The notes under the pieces: generated by a model
Databases searched by the model: none
What the model saw: only the letters and a program-made list of their open reading frames with translations
What the model was told of the DNA's origin: nothing
Program-made: the position numbers and the translations under genes
Shown here: in pieces, positions 27,568 through 36,851 of the stretch
Layout of the letters: every line of letters starts with the position of its first letter
Position numbering within the stretch: the first letter of the stretch is position 1
Assembly: GCA_009692005.1 (NCBI GenBank)
Contig: SHZZ01000008.1
Coordinates: 1 to 64,000 of the forward strand
Length of the DNA stretch: 64,000 bases
Direction of reading: 5' to 3'
Source: Gemmataceae bacterium
GTDB taxonomy: Bacteria; Planctomycetota; Planctomycetia; Gemmatales; Gemmataceae

Positions 27568-28806
27568 CTATTTTCCTTTTTCTCTCCAGACCTGGGCCAG
27601 TTCGACTAAAACCCGCGCCGCGGTTTCCATTTCTTCTAAACATGTCCATTCCAGGGGTGAATGCGGGTTGTGTTCCCCGGTTGACAAATTGGGAGTGGGC
27701 AACCCTAATTCCGTCAAACGCGAACCGTCCGTTCCTCCGCGAACGGAAGTGACTTTGGGTTCAATCCCGGCGCGTTTCATGGCTTCAATGGCAAAGGCGA
27801 TTGCCCTTGGTTCTTTTTCCATGCCGTCCGCCATATTCCTGTATTGCTTGGTTACCTGGACATCGATGGTGGCGGAAGGGTATTCCTGTTGCAATTGCCC
27901 GGCAATTGTTTTCAACCGGATTTCCAGTTGCCGCAAGCCTTGCGTTTCAAAATCCCGCAACAAAATTTTCAAAGTGATTTGGGCCACGCCACCTTCCATG
28001 TGGTAAGGATGCATGAATCCTTGCTTGCCCTCGGTAGTTTCCGGCGACAAGGAATCCCAAGGGAGCAGGGTGAGGAACTTCCCAGCGATGCGCACGGCGT
28101 TGGTCATGCGGTTTTTGGCGATAGACGGGTGGATATTAACCCCGTTGATCCGGACGGTTGCCAGGTCGGCGGAAAATGTCTCGGTGTCAATTTCCCCTTG
28201 CCCGCCGCCATCCAGGGTATAGGCAGCAACCGCGCCGAGGAATTTCAGATCCAAGTGATCCACTCCTTTGCCAATTTCCTCATCGCAGGTAAAGCACACT
28301 CGGATTTTTCCATGAGGAATCCCCGGATTGGTGAGCAACCTGGTCATCGCTTCCATGATCACGGCGACGCCCGCCTTATTGTCGGCGCCAAGCAAGGTCG
28401 TGCCATCGGTAGTAATCAGGGTTTTCCCCACCATACTGGCCAACTCCGGATTTTCCCGCACCAGAATCAACTGCGCCCTATCTCCAGGCAAGACGAGATC
28501 CCGGCCATCGTAATTGGGATGAACAACGGGCTGAACATTCTTCCCAGAGGTTTCCGGAGAGGTATCCATGTGAGCCAGCCACGCAATAACGGGAACCTTT
28601 TCCTGAACCGTGGCCGGAATGGTGGCGTAGACAATTCCATGCCCGGTTTGAACAACTTCCTGCGCCCCTAGCGATTCCATTTCTTCTTTTAAAATCTTCC
28701 CAAGAGCCAATTGGCCAGGACTGCTGGGGTAGGTTTTGGCCATTTCATCGGCTTGCGTGTCCACCCGGACATACCGGCAAAAACGGTTTAACAATTTCGA
28801 TTCCAT
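27568..28806 (-). CDS. pepT: Peptidase T (tripeptide aminopeptidase)
   Basis: 412 residues from the ATG at 28806, where MESKLLNRF aligns with the usual N-terminus. A GTG at 28815 would overlap the nth stop. M20-family zinc ligands are all visible: AHMDTSP (His and Asp), GADNKAGVAV (bridging Asp), CDEEIGKG (general base and ligand Glu), YTLDGG (Asp) and TGEHNPHS (His). The enzyme removes the N-terminal residue of tripeptides in the cytoplasm. It sits directly downstream of nth on the same strand, with coding regions separated by 5 bp or overlapping by 4 bp depending on start, so the two are co-transcribed. Confidence 0.94.
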   Translation of the reverse strand: MESKLLNRFCRYVRVDTQADEMAKTYPSSPGQLALGKILKEEMESLGAQEVVQTGHGIVYATIPATVQEKVPVIAWLAHMDTSPETSGKNVQPVVHPNYDGRDLVLPGDRAQLILVRENPELASMVGKTLITTDGTTLLGADNKAGVAVIMEAMTRLLTNPGIPHGKIRVCFTCDEEIGKGVDHLDLKFLGAVAAYTLDGGGQGEIDTETFSADLATVRINGVNIHPSIAKNRMTNAVRIAGKFLTLLPWDSLSPETTEGKQGFMHPYHMEGGVAQITLKILLRDFETQGLRQLEIRLKTIAGQLQQEYPSATIDVQVTKQYRNMADGMEKEPRAIAFAIEAMKRAGIEPKVTSVRGGTDGSRLTELGLPTPNLSTGEHNPHSPLEWTCLEEMETAARVLVELAQVWREKGK

Positions 28807-28811
28807 GGAAT

Positions 28812-29483
28812 TCACTTCCCCTTGGGAGATTTCGTTTTCAGCTTTTTGGCCGCAACCCCTTTTTTAGGACAAAGGGAAGACAATTGGCACTCGTCGCATT
28901 TGGGGGACCGGCTAGAGCAGATTCTTCTCCCATGAAAAATCAGCCGGTGGCCTAGCATTGTCCATTCCTGGGGTGGAAATAATTGGTGCAGATCCAATTC
29001 AATTTTGACGGGATTTTTTTGTTCGGTAAAACCTAGGCGGTAGCTCAGCCTTGTTACATGGGTATCCACTGGAAGCCCGGGTTTTCCAAAGGCGTTTCCC
29101 AAAACCACATTGGCGGTTTTTCTCCCCACGCCGGGCAACGCAACCAGGTCTTCCATAGTGTCAGGCACCTGGCCCCCGTGTTTTTCCAGCAATTGAGCGC
29201 AGCAATTGCGAATGTTGGCCGCCTTATTGCGAAAAAACCCCGTGGATTGAATCATGGTCTCCAGTTCCCCTTCCTGCGAATTTGCAAAATCCTCGCAAGT
29301 CTGGCACTTGGCAAAAAGTCGGGGGGTGACCTGGTTTACCCGGGTATCCGTGCATTGAGCTGACAAGATAGTGGCAATCAACAGTTGCAAGGGCGTTTCA
29401 TAACGAAGTTCACATTTCGCCTCCGGGTAAAGGCGTTCTAGGAGGTGGTTGACCTGGTTCGCCCTATCGCGGAGGGGCATCAT
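28812..29483 (-). CDS. nth: Endonuclease III (DNA glycosylase/AP lyase)
   Basis: 223 residues. The helix-hairpin-helix LPGVGRKTANVVLG carries the catalytic Lys, and the active-site Asp is in PVDTHVTRLSYRL. The [4Fe-4S] cluster cysteines occur as C-x6-C-x2-C-x5-C in CSSRSPKCDECQLSSLC. The enzyme excises oxidised pyrimidines and cleaves the resulting abasic site during base-excision repair. The C-terminal tail (about 15 residues) is Lys-rich. The start is at the first of two adjacent ATG codons (29483 and 29480). Confidence 0.96.
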   Translation of the reverse strand: MMPLRDRANQVNHLLERLYPEAKCELRYETPLQLLIATILSAQCTDTRVNQVTPRLFAKCQTCEDFANSQEGELETMIQSTGFFRNKAANIRNCCAQLLEKHGGQVPDTMEDLVALPGVGRKTANVVLGNAFGKPGLPVDTHVTRLSYRLGFTEQKNPVKIELDLHQLFPPQEWTMLGHRLIFHGRRICSSRSPKCDECQLSSLCPKKGVAAKKLKTKSPKGK

Positions 29484-29584
29484 GATGAGGGATCGCTTTC
29501 CTTTTCACTCGCCTTGGCGAAGGTATTTTTCTAAAGTAGCATGGCAATACTATCAGGTTTATTGCCCATTGGATTCACCCAAAA

Positions 29585-30493
29585 ATGAGACAAGTTGGCC
29601 ATATCCCCGATCCAGTTAAAGCCGGCGTTTTCGAGGATTACCTCTTCACCTTGGGGGTTTTCACAAAACTAGACCGTCAGGGCGCCGGTTGGAATATTTG
29701 GGTACTGGATGAAGATCGCCTGCTGATTTCCCGCAAGGAACTGGCCGATTATTTGGTTAATCCAATTGATGAAAAGTACGCCAGCGCGGTTTCCATCGCC
29801 GAGGGTATTCGGAAACAATCCCAGTTGGAAGCTGGGCCCGAAGAAGAATTTGATGAGGATTCTGAGGAAACAAGTTACCCCTTTCCCAAGGTCACCATTT
29901 TCTTGATCCTTCTTACTTTGCTGGCTAGCTTGACCCTTTTATTTTCCGAAACCAAGAAGGATTTGATAATTCAATATTTGTCCTTCGCCAGAGAAACCGA
30001 TCCTCCTTTGAAATCCTCTTTGATTTCCCAGGGAGAAGTTTGGCGGTTGATTACGCCTGTTTTCATCCACTTTGGCTGGCTGCACTTGCTGTTTAACCTG
30101 GCGTTGCTTTTTGAACTGGGGAGCTTGATTGAGTTTAGCCGCGGGCAAGTCCGATTCATAATTTTGTTTTTAATCCTGGCTCTGGCTTCCAACCTGGCCC
30201 AGTTTGCCCTGGGAGGAATCACTTGGGATGGCTGGCGGTTGACCATGCTGACACCGCCTTTGTTTGGCGGAATGTCCGGTGTAATTTATGGCTTTCTCGG
30301 CTACGCCTGGATGAAGGGGCAATTTCAAGAAGACCTGAATATAGCTGTGCCCAAGCCTTTCCTGCATTTCCTTCTCTTTTGGCTCGTGCTTTGTTGGACT
30401 GGGCTATTGGGGCCGGTGGCAAACTATTCCCACACCTTCGGCTTGATCGCCGGAACCATTCTCGGCTTGTTTCCCAAAAAAACCACCCTGTGA
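29585..30493 (+). CDS. Rhomboid-family intramembrane serine protease
   Basis: 302 residues. A soluble N-terminal domain of about 105 residues precedes six to seven membrane segments. The nucleophile motif GMSGVIYGFLGY sits in the fourth rhomboid helix and the catalytic His in ANYSHTFGLIAG, so the Ser-His dyad is intact. The HxxxN-type oxyanion region is FGWLHLLFNLALLFELG. The acidic linker at about 88-98 separates the soluble and membrane parts. The enzyme cleaves single-pass membrane proteins within the bilayer; the substrate is unknown. It is convergent with the UxaA-type gene with 7 bp between stops. Confidence 0.92.
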   Translation: MRQVGHIPDPVKAGVFEDYLFTLGVFTKLDRQGAGWNIWVLDEDRLLISRKELADYLVNPIDEKYASAVSIAEGIRKQSQLEAGPEEEFDEDSEETSYPFPKVTIFLILLTLLASLTLLFSETKKDLIIQYLSFARETDPPLKSSLISQGEVWRLITPVFIHFGWLHLLFNLALLFELGSLIEFSRGQVRFIILFLILALASNLAQFALGGITWDGWRLTMLTPPLFGGMSGVIYGFLGYAWMKGQFQEDLNIAVPKPFLHFLLFWLVLCWTGLLGPVANYSHTFGLIAGTILGLFPKKTTL

Positions 30494-30500
30494 ACAAGTT

Positions 30501-32051
30501 TTATAAGGTTGGCCCAATGCTCCAGGGAGCGAATTCCTCTTCCCCCACGCCGTTCAATTCGCTTTTAGTTTTCTTGCCGCTGGCCACAGCCAGAATTTCC
30601 TCGAAGATTTCCCGGCCCACCTCTTCCACCGGTACTCCATCCAGAATTACTCCGGCGTTGATATCCATGTCGTCGATCATGTGGTGGTACATGGGGGAAT
30701 TGGTTGCCACCTTGATGGAAGGGGCCGGCTTGCAGCCAAACACGGACCCCCTTCCCGTGGTAAAAACCAAAACATTGGCCCCGCCTGCGACAATACCGGT
30801 CATGCTGACCGGGTCATAACCCGGCGTATCCATGACGACAAAGCCCTTGGTTTTAACAGGTTGCGAATAACCAACCACATCAGTCAGGGCGGTGCTTCCC
30901 CCCTTGGCAATAGCTCCAAGAGACTTTTCAAAAATAGTCGTCAAGCCGCCATCCTTGTTTCCCGGAGAAGGGTTGTTGTTAATTTCCGCACCAAAAATTC
31001 CGGTATACCATTCCCACCACTTGATGCGGTCCACCAATTTTTGCCCAACCTCCCTGGAGATGGCCCTGCGTGTTAGCAAATGCTCGGCGCCATAGATCTC
31101 TGTTGTTTCCCCAATGATGGAAATTCCTCCGTGGGAAATCAAGATGTCGGAGGCTACTCCCAGCGCCGGGTTAGCGGTAATGCCGCTGTTCCCGTCCGAT
31201 CCACCGCAATTAGTTCCCAAAATAATTTTGTCGGCGGTTAATTTGGACCGGGTAAATTGATTTACCCTTGGCAAGAGTTCTGCAATTGCCTGAACCCCCG
31301 CATCCACAGCCTTGCGAATGCCGCCGCATTCTTGAATGCTAATTACTTTCGGTCTTTTCTTGGAGCCATCCAATTGGATTAAGTTCTGGTTTTCAATCAG
31401 GTGCATGGCTTGCCCTGTTTCGCAACCCAGCCCCAAAAGAATGTACGCCGCCACATTGGCATGCCGGCCAAACCCGGCCAAAGTCAAATCAAGCTGATTG
31501 TGGTCAGGCCCGCCATACTGCATGGCGCAACCCGCCTTGTGAGTGATGGCCACCACTCCGTCCACATTGGTGTATTGCTTGAGGAGATCGGTCCGGTTGA
31601 ATTTTTCGGTGATATATTTGCTGGTGCTGGCAGAGCAATTGACCGTGCTAATAATGGCGATGTAATTTCGCGTGCCGTACCGGCCATCGCCACGGTCGTA
31701 ACCCATGAAATACTTTTCCTCCGCCGGCTTTGGCAGGGGCGGGGGGCAGTCGCTGCAAAAGGCATAGTCTCTGGAAAAATGATCGGCGCTTACATTATGG
31801 ACATGCACATGGTCTCCGGGAAAAATATCCTCGGAAGCAAAGCCAATAATTTGCCCGTATTTCAAAATCGAGGAACCCTTGGAGATGGCCTTCAAGGCGA
31901 ATTTGTGCCCAAGTCCAATCCTCACATTTAACTTAATTGCTAACTTGCCAACCGGGATTTCCTCTCCCTCCCTCAGCCCCCGCGAGGCAATCGCAACATT
32001 ATCTTCAGGCCGGAGATGAATAGCCAAGGGCGCGGCGGCAGGTTGATTCAT
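30501..32051 (-). CDS. UxaA-family sugar-acid dehydratase (altronate dehydratase-like)
   Basis: 516 residues. The N-terminal SAF-like domain (about 1-95, with GHKFALKAI) is fused to the large UxaA domain, which starts FMGYDRGDGRYGTRNYI and has conserved Cys and Gly motifs such as NCSAS, HKAGCAMQYGG, GLGCETGQ, CGGSDGNSG and TGRGSVFG. Full-length UxaA enzymes dehydrate D-altronate to 2-keto-3-deoxygluconate and use an Fe/Mn centre. Galactarate dehydratase is a close relative, so the exact substrate is uncertain. GGGAG precedes the ATG. It would feed the same KDG-type intermediate expected from the operon at 39.9-43.2 kb. Confidence 0.88.
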   Translation of the reverse strand: MNQPAAAPLAIHLRPEDNVAIASRGLREGEEIPVGKLAIKLNVRIGLGHKFALKAISKGSSILKYGQIIGFASEDIFPGDHVHVHNVSADHFSRDYAFCSDCPPPLPKPAEEKYFMGYDRGDGRYGTRNYIAIISTVNCSASTSKYITEKFNRTDLLKQYTNVDGVVAITHKAGCAMQYGGPDHNQLDLTLAGFGRHANVAAYILLGLGCETGQAMHLIENQNLIQLDGSKKRPKVISIQECGGIRKAVDAGVQAIAELLPRVNQFTRSKLTADKIILGTNCGGSDGNSGITANPALGVASDILISHGGISIIGETTEIYGAEHLLTRRAISREVGQKLVDRIKWWEWYTGIFGAEINNNPSPGNKDGGLTTIFEKSLGAIAKGGSTALTDVVGYSQPVKTKGFVVMDTPGYDPVSMTGIVAGGANVLVFTTGRGSVFGCKPAPSIKVATNSPMYHHMIDDMDINAGVILDGVPVEEVGREIFEEILAVASGKKTKSELNGVGEEEFAPWSIGPTL

Positions 32052-32226
32052 TAGATTGCTCCCAAATTAAAACGATGGATGTCTTCGCATGGTCAATTAT
32101 CGGAAAGGAGGAAGTGAATTAAAAGGAGCTCTTTGGATATTCCCAACAAGGAATTTTTTGTTTGTCTTTTATCTCGGTTCCGGTTTTGATGGTGACCTGG
32201 AGAGTTTTTACAGGAAGGATTCGGCC

Positions 32227-33564
32227 ATGGCCAATTTTCATGCCGCCGTTTTTACCGCCGATATTTCTCCCCCTCTGGGGCACCCACTGTGTGGAGGGTG
32301 GATTGAACCGGTTCGCGGACAGGATGACCCCCTGGAAGCCAACGGCATGGTTTTACTTGGCTGCGGAGCCCCCATCGTCTTGTGCGCCCTCGACTGGTGC
32401 GGAGTAAGGAACGATGCCCACTTGGCCTGGAGAAAAGCCTTGGCTGAGACTGCCCACACCACGATTGAAAGGGTTCATGTCCACACGGTACACCAGCATA
32501 ACGCCCCCTTCGCTGACACTGGGGCAGAAAAAATTCTGCAATCCGTTCAAGGACCGCCCAGTCTGGATTTGAAATATTTCGATCAGGCTGTTTCGCGGAC
32601 CGCGGTATCCTTGAAAGCCTCGCTTTCAAAGACGAAAAAAATCGACCGCTACGGTTTCGGCATGGCCCGGGTGACCCAGGTGGCCTCGAACCGGAGAATC
32701 GTAAGCCCCGATGGAAAAGCCCTTCATTCCAGGACTAGCGCCACCAAAAACAAGACCATTCGGGATTTCCCCGAAGGAGTGATCGATCCATATTTGCGCA
32801 CCCTTAGTTTTTGGCAGGGTGAAAAAGCGGTGATCGCCCTGCACTATTACGCCACCCACCCAATGAGCTATTACGGGGACGGCATGGTCAGCGCCGATTT
32901 TTGCGGTCTGGCCAGGAGAAAACGCCAGGAGGATGCCCCGTCCATTTTTCAAATTTATTTCACGGGCTGTTCAGGAAATGTCACCGCGGGCAAGTACAAC
33001 GACGGAGCCAAGGAAAACCGGGCCATTTTGCGCGACCGAATTTACCAGGGCATGGCTGATGCCTGGAAAGAAACCAACACTCGGCCGTTGGATTACTTGG
33101 GATTTCGTTCCGAACAACTGCGCATGGGAATAAGGCGGGAAAAAGAATTCACTCGAGAAGAGAACGAAAAACTGGTTGCCGACCCCAGCCAAACCAAGGC
33201 TAAAAGGAATAACGCCGCGTTTAAGTTGGCGTGGATCAACCGGCAACAACGGCCCATTGACATAACCTGCCTGGATTTTGGCGCCGCCTCTATTCTTCAT
33301 CTGCCCGGCGAGGCCTTTGTGGAATATCAGCTTGCAGCCCAACAAATGCGCCCAGATTTGTTTGTTTGCGTTGCGGCCTACGGCGATGATGGCCCTGGAT
33401 ATATTCCTGTCGAAAAGGCTTTTTTTGAAGGGGGCTACGAACCTACAGTGTCCCTGGCCCCGCCCAATGAAAAAAACTTGAAAGACACCATGGCTAGGTT
33501 GCTTGGCCCAAAACTCCCCGAAAAAGTCTTCCCCTTCAAACGCCTGAGAAAGAAAATAAAATAA
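32227..33564 (+). CDS. Neutral/alkaline ceramidase-like hydrolase
   Basis: 445 residues from the ATG at 32227, which has AGGAAGGA upstream; the open frame continues to 32089 without a better start. The N-terminus FTADISPPLGHPLCGGW and the segment HVHTVHQHNAP, giving zinc-binding histidines, match the neutral/alkaline non-lysosomal ceramidase family. YYATHPMSYYG and FTGCSGNVTAGKY follow. No signal peptide is obvious at this start. In planctomycetes this family is expanded, and real ceramidase activity is unproven; an amide or ester hydrolase of unknown substrate is the safe description. A paralogue is at 38464-39906. hom follows after about 75 bp. Confidence 0.82.
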   Translation: MANFHAAVFTADISPPLGHPLCGGWIEPVRGQDDPLEANGMVLLGCGAPIVLCALDWCGVRNDAHLAWRKALAETAHTTIERVHVHTVHQHNAPFADTGAEKILQSVQGPPSLDLKYFDQAVSRTAVSLKASLSKTKKIDRYGFGMARVTQVASNRRIVSPDGKALHSRTSATKNKTIRDFPEGVIDPYLRTLSFWQGEKAVIALHYYATHPMSYYGDGMVSADFCGLARRKRQEDAPSIFQIYFTGCSGNVTAGKYNDGAKENRAILRDRIYQGMADAWKETNTRPLDYLGFRSEQLRMGIRREKEFTREENEKLVADPSQTKAKRNNAAFKLAWINRQQRPIDITCLDFGAASILHLPGEAFVEYQLAAQQMRPDLFVCVAAYGDDGPGYIPVEKAFFEGGYEPTVSLAPPNEKNLKDTMARLLGPKLPEKVFPFKRLRKKIK

Positions 33565-33640
33565 GACCAACCCTTATTAAGCGGTTCCCGGCCAGAAGGC
33601 TTGGGCAAGGGTGGACTATTCAACTCAGTGGAAAAAATGC

Positions 33641-34948
33641 ATGGCGGAAAAGCCCCTCAAAATCGGCATGATAGGCTGCGGCGTAGTTGGCACCGGGGTC
33701 GCCAGGCTGCTACTTGAGCAAAAAAGCAGATTGAACGCCAAGGCGCGCAGAGAGCTTTCGCTCGTTCGTGTTGCTGTTCGCGACGCCGGAAAATCACGCG
33801 ATCCTTCACTTGCCAAAATTGAATTCACTCCCAACTGGAATGAAATCGTCAACGACCCATCCATAGATGTGGTGGTGGAACTTGCCGGGGGTGTCGATTG
33901 GACTCGGAAAGCTGTGCTAAAAGCTTTGGCCGCTGGCAAACATGTGGTGACTGCCAATAAAGCGCTGCTGGCAATTCATGGCAATGAAATTTTCGATGCC
34001 GCCAGAAAACACCAGGTATGTGTGGCCTTTGAGGCTTGTGTTGCAGGCGGTATTCCCATTATCGGGGTGCTCACTCAAGGCCTGTCGGCCAATCAAATTA
34101 CCGGACTGCGGGGAATTCTTAACGGGACCTGCAATTTCATTCTTACCGCCATGAGTGAATCCGGGGCCTCGTACCAAGAAGCTCTTAAAGAAGCGCAAAC
34201 CCGCGGCTTTGCCGAAGCCGACCCTTCCCTGGATGTCAATGGCACCGACACTGCACACAAGCTTCTTATCCTGGTGCAGATCGCTTTTGGCCAAACCCTT
34301 CAATTTGAGAAAGTCGACAGAAAAGGAATTGATTCCCTCGATTCAACCGACATTCGCTTTGCCATGGAACTGGGTTATGGCATCAAACTTTTGGCCGAAG
34401 CCTGGCTCAATGAGGGCCGCCTGACTATCCATGTTTCCCCTGTCTTGGTCCGTGGGAATTCCCCCTTGGCCCAAGTGCGCGGCGCCTATAACGCCATTCA
34501 GGTCATAGGTGACGCCGTCGGAGATACTTATTACCAAGGGCTTGGCGCGGGCCGGATGCCAACCGCCAGCAGCGTTGTTGCTGATCTCATTGATATTGCC
34601 ATCGGCCGGGCGCAAAACACTTTCCGATCCATGAAACTTTGGTCGGCTGAACAGCCAACCTTGGCCCTCCTGGACAATTCCCTGGTCCGCAGCCGCTATT
34701 ACCTGCGATTACTGGTGGACGACCGGCCCGGCGTCCTGGCCGAGGTCACTTCCATTTTGGCCAAGCACCTGATCAGCATCGCTTCCATAATTCAGCATGA
34801 GGCAGCGGCCGAAGGCGACACCTCCCGAGTTCAACTGGTCATCATGACCCATGTGTCCAAATGCGCAGCATTCCTGGCCGCAGTCAAAGAATTGGGAACC
34901 CTTTCTTTTGTTACAGGAAATGTGGTCAATTACCCCGTCGAGGATTAG
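33641..34948 (+). CDS. hom: Homoserine dehydrogenase
   Basis: 435 residues from the ATG at 33641; a GTG at 33611 is possible. The NAD(P)-binding motif IGMIGCGVVGTGVARLL is at the N-terminus. VTANKALLA, FEACVAGGIPII (substrate site), ILNGTCNFILT and the FAEADPSLDVNGTDTAHKL catalytic segment follow. A C-terminal ACT domain (about 355-430, with RLLVDDRPGVLAEVTSIL) suggests feedback control, usually by threonine. The enzyme reduces aspartate semialdehyde to homoserine. It is followed after 19 bp by an ApgM-type gene, with which it must be co-transcribed. Confidence 0.95.
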   Translation: MAEKPLKIGMIGCGVVGTGVARLLLEQKSRLNAKARRELSLVRVAVRDAGKSRDPSLAKIEFTPNWNEIVNDPSIDVVVELAGGVDWTRKAVLKALAAGKHVVTANKALLAIHGNEIFDAARKHQVCVAFEACVAGGIPIIGVLTQGLSANQITGLRGILNGTCNFILTAMSESGASYQEALKEAQTRGFAEADPSLDVNGTDTAHKLLILVQIAFGQTLQFEKVDRKGIDSLDSTDIRFAMELGYGIKLLAEAWLNEGRLTIHVSPVLVRGNSPLAQVRGAYNAIQVIGDAVGDTYYQGLGAGRMPTASSVVADLIDIAIGRAQNTFRSMKLWSAEQPTLALLDNSLVRSRYYLRLLVDDRPGVLAEVTSILAKHLISIASIIQHEAAAEGDTSRVQLVIMTHVSKCAAFLAAVKELGTLSFVTGNVVNYPVED

Positions 34949-34967
34949 GCTGCAAGCCTGGACATCC

Positions 34968-36194
34968 ATGAAATATGTTATTGTCATCCCCGATGGTTGC
35001 GCCGATGAACCCCAGGATTCCCTTGGTGGAAAAACCCCTTTACAAGCTGCAAGAACTCCAGCAATGGACCGGGCTGCTCAAATGGGCCAGGTCGGCGCCA
35101 GCAACAATGTTCCACAACCTTTAACCCCTGCCAGCGATGTCGCCACATTAAGCCTTTTTGGTTACGACCCTTTAGAGGTTTACACCGGCCGGGCGCCACT
35201 GGAAACCGTGGCCATGGGGATTCAGTTGAAACCCGGCGATTGGGCCATCCGCTGCAATCTTGTTCATGTTGCTGATGGATTAATGAAGGATTTCACCGCA
35301 GGGCACATTAGCTCCGAAGACGGCAAAGCCCTTATTCATGCACTTGAAGCCAGCCTGGGAGGGGAGGTCAAATCGGAAACAGGCGAGATCATGGGGCGCC
35401 TGGAATTTTTCCCAGGGGTTAGCTACCGCAACATTCTTGTCTACCGCGCCAACCGACCAGTTCCATTCACCAAAGAAACCAGAACCCAACCGCCTCATGA
35501 CATTCCGGACCAACCGGTGTTGGGCCATTTGCCCACTGGCCCAGGAAATGTTTTACTCCGCAATCTCATGGAAAAAAGCAAACCGATTTTCCATTGCCAT
35601 CCAGCCAACCAAGCCCGTATTTCCCAGGGGAAAACACCGGCCACGCAGTGCTGGCTTTGGGGACAGGGCAGCGCTCCTATCCTAAAGAATTTCAAGGATC
35701 TCCACTCCATACAGGGGGCCATTATCAGCGCGGTGGATTTGGTCCGCGGCGTGGGAATGCTTATTGGGTGGAATAGAATCGATGTCCCAACTGCGACTGG
35801 CTATCTGGACACCGATTATGCCGCCAAGGCGAAATACATGATTGAGGCTCTGAAAAATCACGATTTGGTCTGCGTTCATGTGGAAGCTCCTGATGAAGCC
35901 TCGCACGAGGGGCGGGTGGATGCCAAAGTAAAATCGCTGGAGGAAATTGATCGCCACATCGTTGGCCCAGCGCTTGAGGAATTGCCGAAGTTTGGCGACT
36001 GGCGCATCTTGGTTTCCCCTGACCACCAGACTCATTTAAGAACCCGGGCGCACTCTTATGGCCATGTCCCTTTTGTCATGGCGGGAACCGGAATCCCTTC
36101 TTTTGGGCAATCGACATACGACGAAGCGGTCGCCGCTGCAAGCTCTTTGAGTTTTGACAAAGGCCATCACTTAATAAATCGCTTCTTGAAATAA
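34968..36194 (+). CDS. ApgM-type alkaline-phosphatase-superfamily protein; candidate homoserine kinase analogue
   Basis: 408 residues from the ATG at 34968. It is a full ApgM-family protein. The metal site is VIPDGCADEP, the nucleophile region ASDVATLSLFGYDP, and the C-terminal metal ligands SPDHQTHLRTRAHS. By sequence alone it would be called a phosphoglycerate mutase, and one is already present at 15935-17140. Its position 19 bp after hom, with no thrB in the window, fits the comparative-genomics proposal that hom-linked ApgM paralogues replace homoserine kinase in threonine synthesis. The proposal is from general knowledge, not shown by this sequence. The 3' end is followed by an AT-rich region. 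Confidence 0.8.
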   Translation: MKYVIVIPDGCADEPQDSLGGKTPLQAARTPAMDRAAQMGQVGASNNVPQPLTPASDVATLSLFGYDPLEVYTGRAPLETVAMGIQLKPGDWAIRCNLVHVADGLMKDFTAGHISSEDGKALIHALEASLGGEVKSETGEIMGRLEFFPGVSYRNILVYRANRPVPFTKETRTQPPHDIPDQPVLGHLPTGPGNVLLRNLMEKSKPIFHCHPANQARISQGKTPATQCWLWGQGSAPILKNFKDLHSIQGAIISAVDLVRGVGMLIGWNRIDVPTATGYLDTDYAAKAKYMIEALKNHDLVCVHVEAPDEASHEGRVDAKVKSLEEIDRHIVGPALEELPKFGDWRILVSPDHQTHLRTRAHSYGHVPFVMAGTGIPSFGQSTYDEAVAAASSLSFDKGHHLINRFLK

Positions 36195-36376
36195 GCAACA
36201 TTCCGTCGGCAGAAACCCTCCTTGCGGGAAGAACTGCATTAGCACTTTTGCAGACTTGTTTTTTCTTGGTATTTTCATTTAGTGAATTTTTTTAGATTTT
36301 TTATTGATTTTTTTTTTGAATATTGGACTATCTTGTTTGGTTTGTTTCTTTTAACCCATTAATGAAGGAGTCCGTT

Positions 36377-36694
36377 ATGCGTCCAGCATCTGTCCGGTTG
36401 GCGGCTTGTCTTTTGTTTTTCGGATCGGTTTGTTTTTTGCCTGCGGCCCAAGACAAGGATGTCAAACTTAAAGGCCAACTACCCCAGCATTTCAAAAAAC
36501 TGGGACTCAAGGACGAACAGGTGCAGAAAATTTACAAAATCCAAGCCGATTTCCGCACCAAGGCCCAGGACCTTGAAAAACAAATCAGGGAACTGAAGGC
36601 CAAGGAAAAAGGCGAAATCGAAGGATCTCTCACGGAAGTTCAAAAAACACTCCTCAAGGATCTTCGCACCGGCGAAAAGACCAAAACCAATTAG
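36377..36694 (+). CDS. Small secreted helical protein, Spy/CpxP-like (LTxxQ)
   Basis: 105 residues from the ATG at 36377, preceded by an ideal AAGGAG. A signal peptide covers residues 1-25 (RPASVRLAACLLFFGSVCF, then LPAAQ). The mature part is a charged helical hairpin with two LTxxQ-like elements, LGLKDEQVQKI and SLTEVQKTLL, separated by an amphipathic EK-rich helix. This resembles the Spy/CpxP periplasmic chaperone and metal-stress group, though it is shorter. The upstream 100 bp is strikingly AT-rich with long T-runs, and a strong intrinsic terminator follows the gene, so it is a single-gene unit that may be highly expressed. Confidence 0.75.
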   Translation: MRPASVRLAACLLFFGSVCFLPAAQDKDVKLKGQLPQHFKKLGLKDEQVQKIYKIQADFRTKAQDLEKQIRELKAKEKGEIEGSLTEVQKTLLKDLRTGEKTKTN

Positions 36695-36715
36695 CGAAGT
36701 GAACAGTAAACTTTG

Positions 36716-36749
36716 CGGGCCTGGACTTTTCCAGGCCCGTTTTATTTTT
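36716..36749 (+). terminator. Intrinsic terminator after the Spy-like gene
   Basis: A perfect 10-bp stem (CGGGCCTGGA with TCCAGGCCCG), a 4-nt loop and the run TTTATTTTT directly after the stem. It lies 21 bp after the stop codon. It is the clearest Rho-independent terminator in the window. Confidence 0.92.
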
Positions 36750-36851
36750 CCGCCGACTGTTTTCAACCACCCTTTCGTGACGGTTTTACTCGAAAGGTCT
36801 TGAAGTTTTTGGTATACCCCAGGGAACATTTTTCTTCACCTGGGGAAACCT

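Noticed and set aside
15935-36194. Both ApgM proteins as redundant glycolytic mutases
   Set aside because: The second copy is tightly linked to hom and differs in the nucleophile segment, so a distinct role is more likely.
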